This document shows positions 1-5,652 of a stretch of 8,819 nucleotides of DNA, one piece after another. The first letter of the stretch is position 1; the number at the start of each line of letters is the position of its first letter. The DNA comes from Actinomycetes bacterium (lineage in GTDB: Bacteria > Actinomycetota > Acidimicrobiia > Acidimicrobiales > Palsa-688), in the NCBI GenBank assembly GCA_021827225.1, contig JAKAXG010000140.1, positions 1-8,819 of the forward strand. The letters are read 5' to 3'. Below the pieces are notes generated by a model. It worked only from the letters and a program-made list of their open reading frames with translations. It was not told where the DNA came from and searched no databases. The translations under genes were made by a program, and so were the position numbers.

Positions 1-304
1 TGCCCAGGCGGTCCAGCACGGCGGCGCTCTCCCATCCGTCCCCCACCGCGGCCCGTACCGGGCCGGCGGGCAGGGGAGCCTCCTGGTCGAGGAAGCCCAC
101 CCTGACCCCCCGACCCCGGCGGACCTGGCCCTCCTCCGGGCTCTGGGTGCCGGCCAGGACCCTGAGGAGGGGCGACTTGCCGGTGCCGTTGATGCCCACC
201 ACCCCGACCCGGTCCCGGTCCGAAACCGTCACCGACAGCTGATCGAACAGGACCCGGTCGGCCCGGGTGACGCTCACCCCGGCTGCGTCGACGAGAACGG
301 CCAC
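1..304 (-). CDS. ABC-F family ATP-binding protein, N-terminal fragment (runs off left edge)
   Basis: Only the first 101 residues are present; the rest lies beyond the left edge. ABC-F proteins are soluble twin-ATPase proteins without membrane domains. They act on the ribosome (translation factors such as EttA, or antibiotic protection) or in DNA-related roles (Uup). Seen here: an opening beta-strand region (residues 3-30) as in ABC ATPases, then a Walker A motif GINGTGKS at residues 37-44, and the segment GFLDQEAP near residue 75, which fits the Q-loop region of the first ABC domain. Residue 45 after the Walker A serine is Pro, where most relatives have Thr or Ser. The GTG at 302-304 is chosen because a -10-like box lies 6 bases upstream and no ATG fits. 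It follows the GT87 gene on the same strand after a 31-base gap but has its own promoter-like sequence. Without the linker and second ABC domain the subfamily cannot be named; the ATP-binding component of a conventional ABC transporter is the main alternative. Confidence 0.8.
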   Translation of the reverse strand, partial: MAVLVDAAGVSVTRADRVLFDQLSVTVSDRDRVGVVGINGTGKSPLLRVLAGTQSPEEGQVRRGRGVRVGFLDQEAPLPAGPVRAAVGDGWESAAVLDRLG

Positions 305-339
305 GTCCCCACCGTAGGGGACAGCCCGGGGCCGGTCAG
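305..339 (-). promoter_or_regulatory. Predicted leaderless promoter of the ABC-F gene
   Basis: On the minus strand, CTGACC (339 to 334) resembles a -35 box. It is followed after exactly 17 bases by TACGGT (316 to 311), a TANNNT-type -10 box. After 6 more bases, GGGGAC, comes the GTG start at 304. The -35-like box contains the TGA stop codon of the upstream GT87 gene (336-338). The -10 to start distance would place transcription initiation at or within a base or two of the GTG, so the mRNA is probably leaderless. This is inference from sequence pattern only. Confidence 0.5.
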
Positions 340-1547
340 GCGGTCAGCAGGCGGGGCCGGCGGGCCGTCCGCAGGCACCGGACGCCGACGGCGGCCACCG
401 CGGCCAGGGCCGGCAGGGGGCTGCGCACCGGGGACGGCACGGCGGCCACCGCCGCCGCCAGTAGCACCGCCAGGATCAGCCACCTGGCCCCCAGGCGGGG
501 ACGGGACCGGACCAGCCGGGTCAGCTCGGCCAGATGGCGACGGGCGACGAGAGCCGCCACCGAGGCGGCCAGCAGCACCCCGACGGCCACCCGGGCGGTG
601 GAGGCGGCGTCGGGGGTCACGAGCAGCCAACTGGCCACCGCGGCCGCCGCCAGCACCCCCTCGCCGGGGTCCACCAGCAGCAGCGGGACAGCGAGTAGCA
701 GGAGGTACGAGCTCCACACGATCGGGCTCATGAGCAGGCTGAGCACCACCATGGCCCCGAGCACCCGCCCGTCGGCCAGAGCCTTCCGGCGGCGCAGGAG
801 CACCACCAGCCCGGCGGCCACCACCGCCACCGCCGCGGCGCTCGAACCGGTGCGGGAGAAGCCGACGCTCTGGAACAGCGACGACAGCGACCAGCTGCTC
901 ACCTGCTCGTTGGCCTGCAGGCGCGACAGCAGGTGCAGGTACCCGGTCGGGCTCTCGGAGCCGACCATCCCCCCGCCGGCCACCAGGATCACCACCGTCG
1001 TCAGCGCCGAGCCGGCGGCGCTCCACCTCCGCAGGAGCACCGGCCAGGCCAGGACCGGCAGGAGGAACAGCTTGGCCGCGGCTGCCACCCCGAGGACGAC
1101 CCCCGACAGCACCGGGTGGGAGTCCCTCCAATACCAGGCGGCGGCCAGGCCCAGGAGGAGGAACGCATTGACGGTGCCCATCTGCAGGCCGATGATGGTG
1201 GTGGAACAGACCATCACCAGGGCCGGAGCGGCGAAGTCCCTCCGGCCGAGCATCCGGCAGCTGACCACGATGGCCACCACGGACGCGCACCCGTAGACGA
1301 TCTCGGCGGCGGCCTGCGGGAACACCGCCAGGGGGGCGAACAGCCAGGCCACGAACAGCGGGTACACGAAGCCGTGCCCGGACCGGAACACCGCCGAGGT
1401 GACCGACGGGTAGGGGCTCTCGCCGTGCAGCACCCGGCGGCCGGCGTGGAGGAACGTCAGGAAGTCGAAGGGGCCGAGCAGGTGGCCGAAGGTCAGCGCC
1501 AACACGGCGATGACGGTGGCCAGCCCCCAGATTCTTCGTGGGCTCAA
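336..1547 (-). CDS. GT87 / DUF2029-family polyprenyl-phosphate-mannose-dependent glycosyltransferase-like membrane protein
   Basis: A 403-residue, very hydrophobic protein with about ten to twelve predicted membrane segments, the usual size for this family. Family members (for example PimE of mycobacteria) transfer mannose from polyprenyl-phosphate mannose to lipids or glycans on the outer face of the membrane. Motifs seen: FDFLTFLHAGRRVL-x4-PYP after the first membrane helix (residues 27-47), where Asp28 sits where the proposed catalytic Asp of the family lies; LQMGTVNAFLLLG (121-133), the family's GQ-x-N-like segment; AAAKLFLLPVLAWP (156-169); and LLMSPIVWSSYLLLL (271-285), matching the family's SP-x-W-x2-Y/H motif. 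The TTG at 1545-1547 is chosen because AAGGAG lies 11 bases upstream and the protein then begins just before the first helix. The same frame stays open to an ATG at 1989-1991, but that would run through the divergent ku gene. Substrate and acceptor cannot be told from sequence. It diverges from ku and precedes the ABC-F gene. Confidence 0.75.
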   Translation of the reverse strand: MSPRRIWGLATVIAVLALTFGHLLGPFDFLTFLHAGRRVLHGESPYPSVTSAVFRSGHGFVYPLFVAWLFAPLAVFPQAAAEIVYGCASVVAIVVSCRMLGRRDFAAPALVMVCSTTIIGLQMGTVNAFLLLGLAAAWYWRDSHPVLSGVVLGVAAAAKLFLLPVLAWPVLLRRWSAAGSALTTVVILVAGGGMVGSESPTGYLHLLSRLQANEQVSSWSLSSLFQSVGFSRTGSSAAAVAVVAAGLVVLLRRRKALADGRVLGAMVVLSLLMSPIVWSSYLLLLAVPLLLVDPGEGVLAAAAVASWLLVTPDAASTARVAVGVLLAASVAALVARRHLAELTRLVRSRPRLGARWLILAVLLAAAVAAVPSPVRSPLPALAAVAAVGVRCLRTARRPRLLTA

Positions 1548-1558
1548 AACCCGCAGAT

Positions 1559-1564
1559 CTCCTT
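1559..1564 (-). promoter_or_regulatory. Ribosome-binding site supporting the TTG start of the GT87 gene
   Basis: AAGGAG on the minus strand lies 11 bases before the TTG at 1547-1545. The spacing is slightly long, but no ATG or GTG start in this frame lies close to it, so it decides the start choice. Confidence 0.5.
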
Positions 1565-1565
1565 G

Positions 1566-1587
1566 TCGGGGGAAGACCCCGAGGTTA
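1566..1587 (-). promoter_or_regulatory. Candidate -10 box and adjoining palindrome in the GT87 upstream region
   Basis: On the minus strand TAACCT (1587 to 1582) fits a TANNNT -10 box. It would give a leader of roughly 30 bases containing the AAGGAG site. Directly adjoining it is a perfect inverted repeat, TCGGGG-N5-CCCCGA (1566-1582), that would span the expected transcription start. The repeat could be an operator or part of a leader hairpin. No convincing -35 box is seen at 17-18 bases. Confidence 0.3.
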
Positions 1588-1661
1588 CCGAGCGGCGGTC
1601 GCAGGGCGCGGGCGGGAGCCGGGCGGCGTTGCGGGGTAGGACTACCTGAACAGGAGTCCGT

Positions 1662-1669
1662 GGAGGTGA
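1662..1669 (+). promoter_or_regulatory. Strong Shine-Dalgarno site of ku
   Basis: GGAGGTGA ends 4 bases before the ATG at 1674, which puts its GGAGG core about 7 bases from the start. It is the best ribosome-binding site in the window and fixes the ku start. Confidence 0.75.
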
Positions 1670-1673
1670 GCGA

Positions 1674-2615
1674 ATGGCGCGAGCCATCTGGACCGGCTCG
1701 GTCAGCTTCGGGTTGGTCAACGTGCCGGTCGGGCTGTACGCGGCCACGGAGGACCACACCGTCCACTTCAGCCAGTTCGAGCGTGACACCCCCGACCGGA
1801 TCCGCTACAAGCGGGTCAACGAGCAGACCGGGGAGGAGGTCGACCACTCCCGCATCGTCAAGGGCTACGACGTCGGCGGGGGCGACTACGTCATCGTCAC
1901 CCCCGACGAGCTGGAGGAGATCGAGCCGGGCCGTTCCCGCACCATCGACATCTCCGACTTCGTGGACCGCAACGCCATCGACCCCGTCCACTACCAGAAG
2001 ACCTACTACCTGGCCCCCCAGGGGGAGGGCGCGGACCGCCCCTACGGCCTGCTCCTGCAGGCCATGGCCCGGGCCGACCGGGTGGCGGTGGCCACGTTCG
2101 TGATGCGGGGCAAGCAGTACCTGGCGGCCATCCGCCCTGCCGGGGCGGTCCTGGCCCTCGAGACCATGTTCTTCGCCGACGAGATCCGAGACCCGGCCGG
2201 GGAACTGGACCAGCTGCCCGCCGACCAGGAGTTCGCCGACCGGGAGTTGAAGATGGCGGGCGCGCTGATCGACTCCATGACCGTGGAATGGGACCCGGAC
2301 CGCTACCGCGACAGCTACCGGGAGCGGGTGATGGACCTCGTCGACGCCAAACGTCGGGGCGAGCAGGTGGTCACCGAGGGGGCGACGGCCGACACCGGCA
2401 CCGTCGTGGATCTCGTGCAGGCCCTGGAACGGTCGCTCCGCGGCGCCGGGACGCGCTCGGGCGACCGGGAGCAGGGCGACGACCTGGAGGGGCTGACCCG
2501 CGACGAGCTCTATGCCCGGGCCCGGGAGCGTGACATCCCGGGCCGCTCGAGCATGACCCGCGACGAGCTGCTCGAGGCCCTGCGGGGCGCCGGCCCGGCG
2601 GCCCGGGCCTCCTGA
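1674..2615 (+). CDS. ku: Non-homologous end-joining protein Ku
   Basis: A 313-residue bacterial Ku. The homodimer forms a ring on double-strand DNA ends and recruits the ligase LigD for non-homologous end joining. The start MARAIWTGSVSFGLVNVPVG (residues 1-20) is the classic bacterial Ku opening. The Ku core runs to about residue 235 and includes YKRVNEQTGEEV (45-56), KGYDVGGGDYVIVTPDEL (63-80), the IDPVHYQKTYYLAP strand (102-115) and the DSYRERVMDLVDAKRRGE segment (213-230). Residues 274-304 (LTRDELYARARERDIPGRSS then MTRDELLEAL) form a SAP/Rho-N-like helical segment, as seen at the C-terminus of many actinobacterial Ku proteins. There is no lysine-rich tail. The protein is longer than the minimal Ku (about 270 residues) because of this extension. 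No ligD, polymerase or nuclease partner is in the window, so its partner must be encoded elsewhere. It diverges from the GT87 gene, and the next gene starts 41 bases downstream on the same strand with its own -10-like box. Confidence 0.95.
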   Translation: MARAIWTGSVSFGLVNVPVGLYAATEDHTVHFSQFERDTPDRIRYKRVNEQTGEEVDHSRIVKGYDVGGGDYVIVTPDELEEIEPGRSRTIDISDFVDRNAIDPVHYQKTYYLAPQGEGADRPYGLLLQAMARADRVAVATFVMRGKQYLAAIRPAGAVLALETMFFADEIRDPAGELDQLPADQEFADRELKMAGALIDSMTVEWDPDRYRDSYRERVMDLVDAKRRGEQVVTEGATADTGTVVDLVQALERSLRGAGTRSGDREQGDDLEGLTRDELYARARERDIPGRSSMTRDELLEALRGAGPAARAS

Positions 2616-2641
2616 CGGTTCCGTCCTCCCGGCCGGGTATC

Positions 2642-2656
2642 TACTGTGTCCGTCCG
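2642..2656 (+). promoter_or_regulatory. Predicted leaderless promoter of the HemD-like gene
   Basis: TACTGT (2642-2647), a TANNNT -10-type box, ends 9 bases before the ATG at 2657. The bases between (GTCCGTCCG) contain no Shine-Dalgarno sequence. A poor -35 match, TTCCGT, lies 17 bases upstream (2619-2624). Transcription would begin 0-3 bases before the ATG, so the transcript is probably leaderless or has an extremely short leader. The 41-base gap after ku would also permit read-through. Confidence 0.4.
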
Positions 2657-3481
2657 ATGAGCAGCCCGGACCTGATCGGCCTCACCATCGGGGTGACCGC
2701 GGACCGCCGGGGCGACGACCAGGCGGTCATGTTCGCCCGGCTGGGCGCCACCGTCGTGCAGGCACCGGTCCTGAGCACGGTGAAGGTTCCCGACCCGCCG
2801 CTACTGCGCCGCCGGACCGCGGATCTGATAGCCCGACCCCCGGATTACGTCATCGCCAACACCGGGGTCGGGATCCGCACGTGGCTGGCCTGCGCCGCGG
2901 AGTGGGGGCTCGACCAGCCGCTGCGCGGCGCCCTCGGACGGGCCCGCATCGCGGCGCGCGGCCCCAAAGCGGCCGGGGCGCTGTCCTCGGCCGGCCTGGC
3001 GGTCTGGTGGCGCAGCCCCAACGAGCGCCTCGGGGAGGTGGTGGACCGGCTGTCCGATGAGGGCCTGGCCGGCCGGCGGGTGGCGTTCCAGCTCCACGGC
3101 GACCCCGGCACCGACGTGACCGGGCAGCTCGCTGACCGGGGGGCGGAGGTGGTGGCGGTCCCCGTCTACGCGTGGGCGCCGCCGTCGGACCCGGCCCCGG
3201 TCCAGGACCTGGTGGCCCGCTGCCTCGACGGCACCGTCCACGCCGTGACCTTCACCGCCGCCCCTCAGATCGCCGGCCTTCTGGCAGCGGCGGGCACGGA
3301 GCAGGGGGCCGCCCTTCTCGACGCGTTCAACCGCGGGGGGCTGGTGGCCGGCTGCATCGGGCCGGTGTGCGCCGCCGCGGCCACCGCCGCCGGCATCGCC
3401 GCGCCGGTGGTGCCGGCCAACTGGCGGCTCGGCTCACTGGTGAAAGCGGTGGCGGAAGAGCTGGCTAGGCGGCACCGGTAG
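2657..3481 (+). CDS. HemD-like uroporphyrinogen-III synthase family protein (single-domain form)
   Basis: A 274-residue protein of the HemD fold. Uroporphyrinogen-III synthase closes hydroxymethylbilane into uroporphyrinogen III, the precursor of haem, sirohaem and cobalamin. The pattern seen is two similar alpha/beta lobes: IGVTADRRGDDQAVMFARLG (11-30), the ANTGVGIRTWL segment (67-77), ARGPKAAGAL (100-109), GRRVAFQLHGDP (139-150), VTFTAAPQIAGLL (197-209), and CIGPVCAAAATAAGI (233-247) near the end. These features match the actinobacterial proteins (such as mycobacterial Rv0260c) that carry a HemD domain followed by a C-terminal OmpR-type winged helix, often near nitrite-assimilation genes. 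Here the winged helix is absent: the protein stops at TAG 3479-3481, inside the 3' end of the convergent cyclase gene. Active-site residues of HemD are poorly conserved, so I cannot say from sequence whether it is the true biosynthetic enzyme. No other tetrapyrrole genes are in the window. Confidence 0.75.
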   Translation: MSSPDLIGLTIGVTADRRGDDQAVMFARLGATVVQAPVLSTVKVPDPPLLRRRTADLIARPPDYVIANTGVGIRTWLACAAEWGLDQPLRGALGRARIAARGPKAAGALSSAGLAVWWRSPNERLGEVVDRLSDEGLAGRRVAFQLHGDPGTDVTGQLADRGAEVVAVPVYAWAPPSDPAPVQDLVARCLDGTVHAVTFTAAPQIAGLLAAAGTEQGAALLDAFNRGGLVAGCIGPVCAAAATAAGIAAPVVPANWRLGSLVKAVAEELARRHR

Positions 3482-4301
3482 CCGTGACCGGCCGCCGCTC
3501 GGCGGGGTCCCGGCTCACCTCGACCAGGGCCACCCGGCTGGAGAGGCCCTTCAGCCTCCGGTAGCGGGGCTTGCCCACCACCACCCCGGGCGTGGGCCCG
3601 GCCGCCTCCACCGCCTCCAGCGTGGCCAGGGCCTGGCCGCCGCGGGCCGTCTCGGTGACCCTGGCGGCCACGTTGACCACGTGGCCGATCACGTCGTCGG
3701 GGCTGGCGATGGCCTCACCGAGGTGCACACCGGCCCGCAGCCGGAGCGGCTCGGGGGCGGAGTCGATCAGCTCCACCGCCGCCCGCACCCCGCTCTGGGC
3801 GTCGGGAAAGGTGCAGAGCAGACCGTCGCCGATGTGCTTGACGATGCGGCCCCCGCTGCGCCGGACGATGGGACCGGCCTCCCGGTGGTGGTCCTGCAGC
3901 AGAGCCAGGGCGGCCTCGTCACCCTGGCGGGCGGTGAAGGCGGTGAAGCCCTCCAGATCGGTGAAGACCACGGTCATGGACTCCGGGCGGCCGGTTGGCG
4001 GTGCCAGCCGGCTGGCCAGCAGCTGCGCCGCGCCGAGCCCCAGCGTGGACAGCCGGGACGGCCGGGTCTCCACCGCCCGCTCCCAGAACCGCTCGATCAC
4101 CTCGGACGGTCCGGCCGTGCTGATCGGCGTGCGGTCCGGATCCTCCAGCCACCGACGGTCGATCAGACCCATCTCCAGGGCCACGTCGGCGGCATCGGGA
4201 TCCTGGCGGATCATCTCCGCCGCCTTGCGGGCCAGTAGCCGCCTGACGGCGCCGAAAGCCGCTTCGCCCACGTCGCGGGCCGCTCCCGGATCGATGCTCA
4301 C
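3465..4301 (-). CDS. Class III adenylate cyclase-like protein, soluble, with an unassigned N-terminal helical domain
   Basis: A 278-residue cytoplasmic protein predicted to make cAMP from ATP. The cyclase homology domain covers about residues 108-262. All canonical catalytic positions are visible: metal-binding Asp115 in FTDLEGFT and Asp159 in HIGDGLLCTF; ATP-selecting Lys155 (VKHIGDG) and Asp203 (DVIGHVVN); transition-state Asn210 and Arg214 in VNVAAR. Lys and Asp at the purine-contact positions favour adenylate over guanylate cyclase. Residues 1-105 are mainly helical, lack membrane segments or a signal peptide, and match no sensor domain I recognise; they include SEVIERFWERAVE (66-78), possibly a dimerising or regulatory helix. 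A GTG start (4299-4301) is chosen because a -10-like box sits 7 bases upstream and no in-frame ATG is near. The stop TAG (3465-3467) lies inside the 3' end of the HemD-like gene, a 17-base convergent overlap. The acyl-CoA dehydrogenase gene lies upstream on the same strand, separated by a hairpin. Confidence 0.88.
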   Translation of the reverse strand: MSIDPGAARDVGEAAFGAVRRLLARKAAEMIRQDPDAADVALEMGLIDRRWLEDPDRTPISTAGPSEVIERFWERAVETRPSRLSTLGLGAAQLLASRLAPPTGRPESMTVVFTDLEGFTAFTARQGDEAALALLQDHHREAGPIVRRSGGRIVKHIGDGLLCTFPDAQSGVRAAVELIDSAPEPLRLRAGVHLGEAIASPDDVIGHVVNVAARVTETARGGQALATLEAVEAAGPTPGVVVGKPRYRRLKGLSSRVALVEVSRDPAERRPVTATGAA

Positions 4302-4314
4302 GCCCCCAACGGTA
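4302..4314 (-). promoter_or_regulatory. Predicted leaderless promoter of the cyclase gene
   Basis: On the minus strand TACCGT (4314 to 4309) is followed by the 7 bases TGGGGGC and then the GTG start. That spacing puts the transcription start on or next to the G of GTG. The G-run is only 1 base from the start codon, too close to be a normal Shine-Dalgarno site. No clear -35 box is seen. The layout matches the one before the acyl-CoA dehydrogenase gene. Confidence 0.5.
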
Positions 4315-4361
4315 CCCTTTGTCCCGGTCCTGACCCAGCGGGGGGACCTAATTCACACGAC

Positions 4362-4380
4362 GGTGGGCGGCCGCCCCACC
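4362..4380 (-). terminator. GC hairpin after the acyl-CoA dehydrogenase gene
   Basis: GGTGGG (4362-4367) and CCCACC (4375-4380) form a perfect 6-base stem with a GC-rich 7-base loop. On the minus strand the stem begins two bases after the TGA stop (4383-4385) of the dehydrogenase. There is no T-run after it, so it is a weak, actinobacterial-style terminator candidate or an mRNA 3'-end stabiliser. It separates the dehydrogenase from the cyclase promoter. Confidence 0.4.
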
Positions 4381-4382
4381 GG

Positions 4383-5639
4383 TCAGGAGGCCGCCTGGGC
4401 CTCGCGCCAGGTCCGGCCGGGAGCCCCGGGCTGCGGCTCCTTGGGCAGCCCCAGCACCATCTCCCCCACGATGTTGCGCTGCACCTGGGACGACCCCGCG
4501 TAGATCGTGCCGGCCCGGCTCATGAGAAACGCCGTGGTCCACGAGGCGCTGTCATTGGGTGCGCCCACGTCGTCGGCCTGGAATCCGGTGGACATCCTCC
4601 CCGACGGGGTCATGGCGGCCGCCCCCAGGATGTCCACCCCCAGCTCGGTGACGATCTTGTGGTACTCGCTCCAGTACAGCTTGAACGACGACTCGGCCGG
4701 TCCCGGCTCGGAGCCGGCCAGGAACTTGGTCAGCGTCCTCATGCCCAGGTACCGCATGATCTCCACCTTGGTGTAGCACCAGGCCAGCCGCTGACGGATG
4801 CGGGGATCGGCGGCCGCCCCGGTGGCCCGGGCCAGGTCCATCAGCCGGTCGACCTCGGCCCGGAACATGATCGGGAAGGTGGCGGCGGCCTCCCCCCGCT
4901 CGTAGCCGAGCAGGGTCATGGCCACGGCCCACCCGCCGTTCACCTGACCGACGACATGGTCCCGGGCGGTGCGGGCGTCGGTGAAGAAGGTCTCGTTGAA
5001 CTCCGACAGGCCGGTCATCATCTTGATGGGCCGGACCTCCACGCCGGGCTGGTCCATGGGGACCAGGAGGAACGAGATGCCCTTGTGCTTGGGGGCGTCG
5101 GGCTCGGTCCTGGTCAGCACGAAGATCCAGTTGGCGTACTGGGCGGCCGAGGTCCAGATCTTCTGACCGTTGATCACCCACTCGTCGCCGTCGAGCACGG
5201 CCCGGGTCCCCAGGCTCCCCAGGTCGGACCCGGCTCCGGGCTCCGAGTAGCCCTGGCACCACACGTGCTCACCCGACAGGGCCCGGGGTAGGAAGTACTT
5301 CTTCTGTTCCTCCGTGCCCCAGTGGAGGATGGTGTTACCCACCATCTGGATGCTGAAGGTGTCGTTGGTGCCCCCGGTCGGCACCCCGGCCTTGTAGAAC
5401 TCCTCGGCCAGCACCACCTGCTCGAGAGGGGTCAGGCCGCCACCGCCGTACTCCTTCGGCCACGACGGGGCCAGGAGCCCGTTCTCGTAAAGGGTGGCGC
5501 GCCACTCCCCGGTGAAGCGGCGGGCATCCTCATGGCTCAGGGCGCCGATGCCCTTCCAGCCGGCCGGCAGGTGCTCCGCCAGGAAGGCTCGCACCTTCTC
5601 CCGGTACTGCTCGGCCTCGGGCGGGTAGTTCGGGTTCAC
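4383..5639 (-). CDS. Acyl-CoA dehydrogenase, FadE family
   Basis: A 418-residue FAD enzyme, normal length for the family, that introduces a 2,3-double bond into an acyl-CoA in fatty-acid, branched-chain or sterol side-chain breakdown. Domains in order: N-terminal helical domain (about 1-125), middle beta domain with the flavin-contact signature CQGYSEPGAGSDL (128-140) and GQKIWTSAAQYANW (158-171), and C-terminal helical domain (about 235-400) ending YAGSSQVQRNIVGEMVLGLP (380-399). In many family members the base is the Glu in a YEGT-type motif at the C-terminal end; here that position is Ala381. The best replacement is Glu247 in LLGYERGEA, which corresponds by motif (ER in the first long helix after the beta domain) to the base of isovaleryl-CoA dehydrogenase and FadE29-type enzymes. 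The start is taken as GTG 5637-5639 because a -10-like box lies exactly 7 bases upstream; TTG at 5646-5648 would add three residues. It lies 39 bases after serA on the same strand, with no functional link. Substrate is unknown. Confidence 0.9.
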   Translation of the reverse strand: MNPNYPPEAEQYREKVRAFLAEHLPAGWKGIGALSHEDARRFTGEWRATLYENGLLAPSWPKEYGGGGLTPLEQVVLAEEFYKAGVPTGGTNDTFSIQMVGNTILHWGTEEQKKYFLPRALSGEHVWCQGYSEPGAGSDLGSLGTRAVLDGDEWVINGQKIWTSAAQYANWIFVLTRTEPDAPKHKGISFLLVPMDQPGVEVRPIKMMTGLSEFNETFFTDARTARDHVVGQVNGGWAVAMTLLGYERGEAAATFPIMFRAEVDRLMDLARATGAAADPRIRQRLAWCYTKVEIMRYLGMRTLTKFLAGSEPGPAESSFKLYWSEYHKIVTELGVDILGAAAMTPSGRMSTGFQADDVGAPNDSASWTTAFLMSRAGTIYAGSSQVQRNIVGEMVLGLPKEPQPGAPGRTWREAQAAS

Positions 5640-5652
5640 GCCGCCCAAACTA
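5640..5652 (-). promoter_or_regulatory. Predicted leaderless promoter of the acyl-CoA dehydrogenase gene
   Basis: On the minus strand TAGTTT (5652 to 5647) is followed by GGGCGGC (7 bases) and the GTG at 5639. No -35 match is seen at 17-18 bases; that position falls in and beside the serA terminator-like hairpin. The spacing is identical to that at the cyclase gene. The TAGTTT also forms the T-rich tail of the hairpin. Confidence 0.45.

Noticed and set aside
274..1290. Open frames of 338 (minus) and, nearby at 598-1296, 232 codons (plus) within the GT87 gene
   Set aside because: Arg/Gly/Pro-rich or Ser/Thr/Arg-rich shadow translations; the GT87 frame has membrane segments and family motifs.
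1548..1991. N-terminal extension of the GT87 frame up to an ATG at 1991
   Set aside because: It would overlap ku by more than 300 bases in antisense and add an unrelated acidic segment; AAGGAG supports the TTG at 1547.
3571..4503. Plus-strand open frame of 310 codons opposite the cyclase gene
   Set aside because: Low-complexity Ser/Arg/Pro translation without motifs; the minus strand encodes a complete class III cyclase domain.
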